Below are positions 23,079 to 26,095 of a DNA stretch of 26,095 nt, in pieces. The stretch comes from a bacterium (lineage in GTDB: Bacteria; Bacillota_I; Bacilli_A; RF39; UBA660): positions 1-26,095 of the forward strand of contig SFTR01000006.1 in NCBI GenBank assembly GCA_004560915.1. Reading direction: 5' to 3'. Every line of letters starts with the position of its first letter. Position 1 is the first letter of the stretch. A program made the position numbers and the translations under genes. The notes under the pieces were generated by a model that did not search any database, had not been told where the DNA came from, and worked only from the letters and a program-made list of their open reading frames with translations.

Positions 23079-23576
23079 TTATCTCTTAATAGTTTTCATG
23101 CTATCTACTTTATCTTGTAAATAAGCATCTCTACTCTCTTTACTAAATGGTTCTAATGTTGCTTCAAAATGTTTTCCATTACTATAACTAGTTTGTCTAA
23201 CAACAGCATTACTTCTCTTAAAGTTAAAATAATCAAATGAATTATAAGGCTTTTTATCTTTAATAGATTCATGCAATTGTGTAATATTACTATCAACATA
23301 TGCCCTATTGCCATTTCTCTTAATAATGCCCTCTATCCATTTATTTTCATACTCATTAGCAATAGCACCATTAAAACTAACTTCTCCATTTTCAAGTCTT
23401 TTAAGAGACATAGTAACTAAATCAAACGTAGTACTTTTACTTTCATCTATATTAACTTCACTATCAGTTACTTCTTTAATGTGTCTAATAAGATCAATAT
23501 AGAAATCTCCCTCTTCATCACTTAATCCTTGATAACCAAATCTAAGTTCATATAATATTCTATCTTCATTTGTCAT
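23079..23576 (-). CDS. Unknown soluble protein (165 aa)
   Basis: Not recognised. It has no signal peptide or membrane helix, is charged and probably alpha/beta, with FRLGYQGL-like start (YELRFGYQGLSDEEGDFY), a middle GEVSFNGAIANEYENKW, and a basic end. The ATG at 23576 has AAGGGG at good distance. The gene lies downstream of rpsP-khpA, behind a terminator, in the place where rimM and trmD stand in many Bacillota. It resembles neither. Confidence 0.65.
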   Translation of the reverse strand: MTNEDRILYELRFGYQGLSDEEGDFYIDLIRHIKEVTDSEVNIDESKSTTFDLVTMSLKRLENGEVSFNGAIANEYENKWIEGIIKRNGNRAYVDSNITQLHESIKDKKPYNSFDYFNFKRSNAVVRQTSYSNGKHFEATLEPFSKESRDAYLQDKVDSMKTIKR

Positions 23577-23587
23577 AATAATCCCCT

Positions 23588-23617
23588 TTAAAAAAAAGAA
23601 ATAGTTTAACTATTTCT
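23588..23617 (-). terminator. Intrinsic terminator after khpA
   Basis: AGAAATAGT/ACTATTTCT stem (arms about 23597-23605 and 23609-23617), small loop, T8 on the minus strand. The TAG stop of khpA (23616-23618) overlaps the stem. Confidence 0.85.
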
Positions 23618-23858
23618 AAAATGAATCTATGTTTACTTTAACTTTTCTACTACCTTCATTATAAGCTTTAGCTTGTATTAAAGTTTTAATACTAGTAGCA
23701 ATCTTACCTTTTTTACCTATTACTCTACCCATATCACTTTCAGATACAAGTATTTCAATAGTAGTATCATCATCACTAGTAAATTCTTGAACTTTAACTA
23801 AATCAGGTTCTTTAACAAGTTTTTTTACTATTAATTCAGAAAATTCAACTAAATTCAT
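23616..23858 (-). CDS. khpA: KH-domain RNA-binding protein KhpA (YlqC)
   Basis: An 80-aa single KH domain with the GxxG loop IGKKGK (47-52) in DMGRVIGKKGKIATSIK. KhpA proteins bind RNA, often with KhpB/Jag, and influence cell division and translation in Gram-positive bacteria. The location directly behind rpsP, with start and stop overlapping as TAATG, is the classic ffh-rpsP-khpA-rimM-trmD arrangement. Here the operon ends after khpA with a terminator. Confidence 0.94.
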   Translation of the reverse strand: MNLVEFSELIVKKLVKEPDLVKVQEFTSDDDTTIEILVSESDMGRVIGKKGKIATSIKTLIQAKAYNEGSRKVKVNIDSF

Positions 23859-24127
23859 TATTTAATATTTTTAGATTTATGGAATTCTTCCATAACACCT
23901 ACTTCACTTAAAATGTTCTTAGCTGTATCTGTAGGTTGAGCTCCTTCCTTAAGCCATTTTAAAGCTGCTTCTTTATTAACATTATATTTAGTAGCTTCTA
24001 AAGGCATATAAGTTCCTATAGATTCAATAACATTACCATCTCTTTTAGCTCTAGAATCAGCTACTACAACACGATAGTAAGGTCTTTTCTTAGCTCCCAT
24101 TCTTTTAAGTCTAATTTTAACTGCCAT
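23858..24127 (-). CDS. rpsP: 30S ribosomal protein S16
   Basis: An 89-aa protein starting [20 protein letters not shown] with [20 protein letters not shown], the unmistakable S16 signature; it binds the 5' domain of 16S rRNA during 30S assembly. GGAGGAAAAGAT precedes the ATG, and a consensus promoter is at 24152-24180. ffh is not immediately upstream; a gene-free stretch with foreign-looking DNA lies there instead. Confidence 0.98.
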   Translation of the reverse strand: MAVKIRLKRMGAKKRPYYRVVVADSRAKRDGNVIESIGTYMPLEATKYNVNKEAALKWLKEGAQPTDTAKNILSEVGVMEEFHKSKNIK

Positions 24128-24151
24128 ATCTTTTCCTCCTCAGTGATTAAT

Positions 24152-24180
24152 AATATACACCAATTTAAAATATATGTCAA
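24152..24180 (-). promoter_or_regulatory. rpsP-khpA promoter
   Basis: TTGACA (24175-24180), 17-nt spacer, TATATT (24152-24157) with GTG before the -10 on the minus strand; a near-consensus strong promoter as expected for a ribosomal protein gene. Confidence 0.88.
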
Positions 24181-24628
24181 CCTTTTTTGGTTAACATACA
24201 TTTTTTTAATATTTACCTAAAATTGAATTTTATATATTAAAACATATTTGATAATTAAATTTTTATCTAAAAGAAAATATAATTATCACCATGAAAAACT
24301 ATCTCAAAATCAAATTTTACCTATTTGAATTACTTCTTTATATATGATACTCTACACATCGAAGTACCTGGGGCTAGGTATCGCTAGATCATTTTTCTCT
24401 CTTCAGGGGGCGATTTACATTTACTTTACACTATACCGTTTTCCCCTGGTTTTATGCGGGTTTGATTAAATTTGATTACATACCATTACATGCATTTATT
24501 GGCTGTTTTGTGCATAAAAGTGTGCATAAAAATCCCTTTATTTTAGGGCTTTTATATTCTTAAAATGCTCTTTTCTGTGCACAAAAATGAAGAGAGCAGC
24601 CTTGTGTAAACTATATTGTAAACATAAA
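24181..24628. other. Gene-free interval with a GC-richer patch and short tandem repeats
   Basis: No convincing gene. About 24361-24460 is clearly richer in G and C than the rest of the window. It contains an inverted repeat TACCTGGGGCTAGGTA. Then come two tandem 10-mers (TTTGATTAAA TTTGATTACA, 24461-24480), two tandem 12-mers (TGTGCATAAAAG TGTGCATAAAAA, 24509-24532), and a third copy with one change at 24576-24587. A small CCCT/AGGG hairpin lies at about 24533-24552. The patch looks like the edge of a former integrated element or an RNA/protein binding region, not like ordinary spacer DNA. Confidence 0.5.
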
Positions 24629-24665
24629 AAGTAGTGAATTTATTATTAATTCACTACTCTTTTTA
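24625..24665. terminator. Terminator (both strands) after the small membrane-protein gene
   Basis: Eleven-bp perfect stem AGTAGTGAATT/AATTCACTACT (24630-24640 and 24648-24658), 7-nt loop, T5 on each side. The stop of the minus-strand gene is at 24663-24665. Confidence 0.88.
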
Positions 24666-24983
24666 TATATTATATTGCTTGTTTTTACAATTAGATAGAA
24701 ATATACACCCTGATATATAAATCAATAAAAATACAATTACTGCTAACCATATTACTTTTATATATTTTGTAATTAATATAATTAGACCACTTATTGCTAT
24801 GTAATTTATCAAGTATAAAAAACTTCCTAATCCAGGTGAACTTCCTTTTTCATATATACATCCCGTAATATAATAAGCTAATATATGTATTATAAATCCG
24901 CCTATAATAATATTAAATAAATCAGCATATAAAGGATCAATTATATTTACAAATGGATTAGGCAATAGAATTGTCTTATCCAT
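24663..24983 (-). CDS. Small membrane protein, possibly frameshifted at its start
   Basis: A 106-aa protein with about three hydrophobic segments (about 22-42, 52-74, 76-96); family not recognised. The ATG at 24983 has no Shine-Dalgarno. A strong one (GAGAGGAG) instead serves an ATG at 25012 in another frame, which encodes MYGIIALISTWIRQ and overlaps the start of this gene. Either the gene is translationally coupled to that small ORF, or one indel has split a longer protein (MYGIIALISTW joined to DKTILLPNPFVN). It lies downstream of two small unknown genes. Confidence 0.55.
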   Translation of the reverse strand: MDKTILLPNPFVNIIDPLYADLFNIIIGGFIIHILAYYITGCIYEKGSSPGLGSFLYLINYIAISGLIILITKYIKVIWLAVIVFLLIYISGCIFLSNCKNKQYNI

Positions 24984-25012
24984 GTACTAATTAAAGCTAT
25001 TATTCCATACAT
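24947..25012 (-). CDS. 21-codon ORF with strong ribosome binding site overlapping the membrane-protein gene
   Basis: ATG at 25012 preceded by AGGAGAAAGAAA; encodes MYGIIALISTW, then RQFYCLIHL, and stop at 24947-24949. It overlaps the first 37 nt of the membrane-protein frame. Its hydrophobic start would suit the N-terminus of that protein, so it may be the true 5' end separated by a frameshift. Confidence 0.35.
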   Translation of the reverse strand: MYGIIALISTWIRQFYCLIHL

Positions 25013-25035
25013 TTTCTTTCTCCTCTCATTTAATT

Positions 25036-25068
25036 AAAATGCCCAGCATTTGAAATACTGGACATTTT
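25036..25068 (-). terminator. Intrinsic terminator after the 110-aa gene
   Basis: Long hairpin on the minus strand: AATGTCCAG pairs with CTGGGCATT (one G-U), and the inner ATTT/AAAT can extend it; then TTTTAATT. It starts directly at the TAA stop (25069-25071). Confidence 0.8.
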
Positions 25069-25401
25069 TTATAATTCTTCATATTCTTTTGATGCTTCAT
25101 CTTCTATTTCTACTTGATGATTTGTAGCACTATATATCATTTCTTTTAATAAAGATAATTTTTTAAGAACTTCTTCTTTGTCTTTAATTTGTTTCTCTTT
25201 ATTAAACCACATAGGCATATCATGTGAATCTTGTTCATAATAACTAGAATATATATCTTGTAATTCCTGATTAAGTTTTTGTATTTCTTTGTTATTATCT
25301 ATTTCATCAATTCCAGTAGTAGTTTTTAGACTTTTTTCATCAAAATACTCATTCCAAATTGGTCCTTCTCCAAAATCAAACATTAATTTAACTTTCTTCA
25401 T
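25069..25401 (-). CDS. Small acidic protein of unknown function, immunity-like
   Basis: A 110-aa soluble acidic protein: MKKVKLMFDFGEGPIWNEYF, a mostly helical middle (about 38-95) with WFNKEKQIKDKEEV, and a Glu-rich end. Size, acidity and position directly behind another small gene (2-nt gap) recall immunity proteins of polymorphic-toxin cassettes, but I cannot name a family. It is preceded by a purine-rich AAAGGTGG. Accessory character is supported by the neighbouring surface-protein remnant and the GC-rich patch. Confidence 0.6.
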   Translation of the reverse strand: MKKVKLMFDFGEGPIWNEYFDEKSLKTTTGIDEIDNNKEIQKLNQELQDIYSSYYEQDSHDMPMWFNKEKQIKDKEEVLKKLSLLKEMIYSATNHQVEIEDEASKEYEEL

Positions 25402-25403
25402 AT

Positions 25404-25646
25404 TTATTTTCCACCTTTCTTTGGTTTAAATGGATGTGATGTAATGATAAAACCATTATCACCGTCTAATCCTTTTTTTATAATAAATAATTCACTTATT
25501 AAATCATTGTTATTAGGATATTCATCATTTAATCTTTTTAATGCATCATATCTATCTTGCAAGTCACTATTTTCTTTGTAAAAAATTGTATCTTTAAATC
25601 TAAAGGCATCTATTGCCGAATCAATAACGTTATCAATAATTCTCAT
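25404..25646 (-). CDS. Small protein of unknown function, possible fragment
   Basis: An 80-aa protein: an amphipathic helix (MRIIDNVIDSAIDAF), then LQDRYDALKRLNDEYPNNND and LISELFIIKKGLDGDNG, ending KPKKGGK. The middle resembles the helical segment that precedes the NERD nuclease domain in some Bacillota proteins, and the basic tail resembles toxin C-termini. Both are impressions only, and the gene may be a truncated remnant. The ATG at 25646 has GGTGAT at 4-nt spacing; in-frame GTG (25655) and TTG (25658) lie within that site. The next gene follows after 2 nt, so the two are co-expressed. Confidence 0.5.
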   Translation of the reverse strand: MRIIDNVIDSAIDAFRFKDTIFYKENSDLQDRYDALKRLNDEYPNNNDLISELFIIKKGLDGDNGFIITSHPFKPKKGGK

Positions 25647-25720
25647 ATATATCACCAATTTAATTATACCACATATTTTCTTGGGCTACTTCCATGAGGC
25701 AACAACATTTTTTTATTCTT

Positions 25721-25847
25721 AAACCTAGATAAATAAAGGATCTCAAATTTTCTAATTACTTAAAAAATCCCTTAAATACCTTGTCAAAACTAATTTTTTA
25801 TTTTTAATAACTTCAATATTAAGTTTTTCTAGGTTTTATAAGGGATT
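25721..25847. repeat. Interlocked inverted repeats in gene-free DNA
   Basis: AAACCTAGA (25721-25729) is matched by TCTAGGTTT (25828-25836), and TAAGGGATT (25839-25847) by its complement within 25765-25774. The order is A-B-A'-B', so the two pairings interlock rather than nest. No gene lies between them. It may be the end of a small non-coding RNA, a degenerate mobile element, or part of the decay of the neighbouring surface-protein gene. Confidence 0.4.
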
Positions 25848-26094
25848 GCTTTCCAGTTAGATTGATAATTTTTATCTCCAAAATTTCCTTTAGTAATAGA
25901 AATATTTTTATTAGGTGTTTTTCCATTACTTCCTGTCCATCCAATACATGATTAGACTAATTATATATTGCTTCTAAATATATACTATTGTATACAACAA
26001 TATTATCATTAGGATAATATATTTTATTATCACTATGATTATACCAATATTTGAATCCATTTTGATTTTTAGGATAAGGAATATTAAAAACTGA
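25829..26094 (-). pseudogene. Frameshifted remnant of a Listeria-Bacteroides-repeat surface protein
   Basis: Two successive minus-strand frames read as pieces of repeat domains. From the edge to a TAG at 25957 comes NIPYPKNQNGFKYWYNHSDN with KIYYPNDNIVVYNSIYLEAI. In the next frame down to a TAG at 25829 comes CIGWTGSNGKTPNKNISITK with GNFGDKNYQSNWK. The pattern P-P-K-x-G-x-x-F-x-x-W and GWTGSNG..P...I.KG..G...Y.ANW is that of the Listeria-Bacteroides (InlB B-type) repeat of secreted or wall-bound adhesins. The frame change near 25950, the internal stops and the lack of a sorting signal show decay. The 5' part lies beyond the window. Confidence 0.7.
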
Positions 26095-26095
26095 A

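Noticed and set aside
24361..24460. GC-richer patch as a tRNA, tmRNA or SRP RNA gene
   Set aside because: I could not form an acceptor stem, T-arm or tmRNA-like ends, and no SRP domain IV sequence is present.
24345..24470. 41-codon plus-strand ORF in the GC-richer patch (starts MILYTSKYLGLG)
   Set aside because: No ribosome binding site and no recognisable domain; the frame is open mainly because the patch has fewer AT stops.
1..26095. Reassignment of TGA to Trp, as in many AT-rich Mollicutes
   Set aside because: TGG is used for Trp throughout, including the trpS T-box specifier, and gerC ends in TGA at its overlap with gerB.
1..26095. CRISPR array or insertion sequence
   Set aside because: No regularly spaced long direct repeats and no transposase-like frame were seen; the repeats at 24461-24587 are only 10-12 nt and too few.

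Overview
The window is very AT-rich, densely packed bacterial chromosome that uses the standard genetic code: TGG encodes Trp, and TGA is a real stop at the end of the gerC-like gene. The gene set points to an endospore-forming Bacillota of the Bacilli/Erysipelotrichia type. The evidence is a CotE spore-coat protein, a GerA/GerC/GerB germinant-receptor operon, a T-box in front of trpS, Gram-positive intrinsic terminators, and strong AGGAGG or AGGTGA ribosome binding sites. Genus or species cannot be assigned from sequence alone.

Layout. Everything from 1 to 19440 is on the minus strand. Reading leftward from about 19.4 kb it holds: a membrane metallophosphoesterase; an ART-like protein of unknown function; a short leader ORF with an attenuator in front of an ABC exporter half-transporter; cotE; a stand-alone GdpP-like DHH phosphoesterase; a large J-domain protein; a membrane-anchored XRE regulator; a membrane thioredoxin-like protein; a UcpA-type SDR; a tryptophan T-box with trpS; an unknown protein; an alpha/beta hydrolase; a C39-like peptidase; uvrB; two paralogous zinc-ribbon membrane proteins, one fused to thioredoxin; miaB; and a truncated membrane-anchored protein at the left edge. 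The plus-strand operon gerA-gerC-gerB (19502-23063) converges on a minus-strand block: an unknown 165-aa protein, khpA and rpsP.

The right end (about 24.2-26.1 kb) looks accessory. It has a short GC-richer non-coding patch with tandem short repeats, a small membrane-protein gene with a frame problem, a pair of small unknown genes, and a frameshifted remnant of a Listeria-Bacteroides-repeat surface protein running off the edge.

Two regulatory leaders stand out. trpS is preceded by a complete Trp-specific T-box (UGG specifier; UGGC able to pair with the GCCA end of tRNA-Trp). After its terminator come an 11-codon ORF containing a Trp codon and a 13-bp perfect inverted repeat next to the trpS Shine-Dalgarno. 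The ABC exporter is preceded by a promoter, a 32-codon ORF and a terminator; ten nucleotides inside the ORF are perfectly complementary to the terminator. This is the architecture of ribosome-mediated attenuation known for bmrB-bmrCD in Bacillus subtilis.

Genes are tightly spaced. Terminator stems often contain or abut the stop codon of the gene they end, and the next gene's promoter often starts in or beside the terminator. Small co-transcribed groups are likely for trpS with the unknown protein after it, the two zinc-ribbon genes, gerA-gerC-gerB (1-nt and 4-nt overlaps), and rpsP-khpA (overlapping TAATG).
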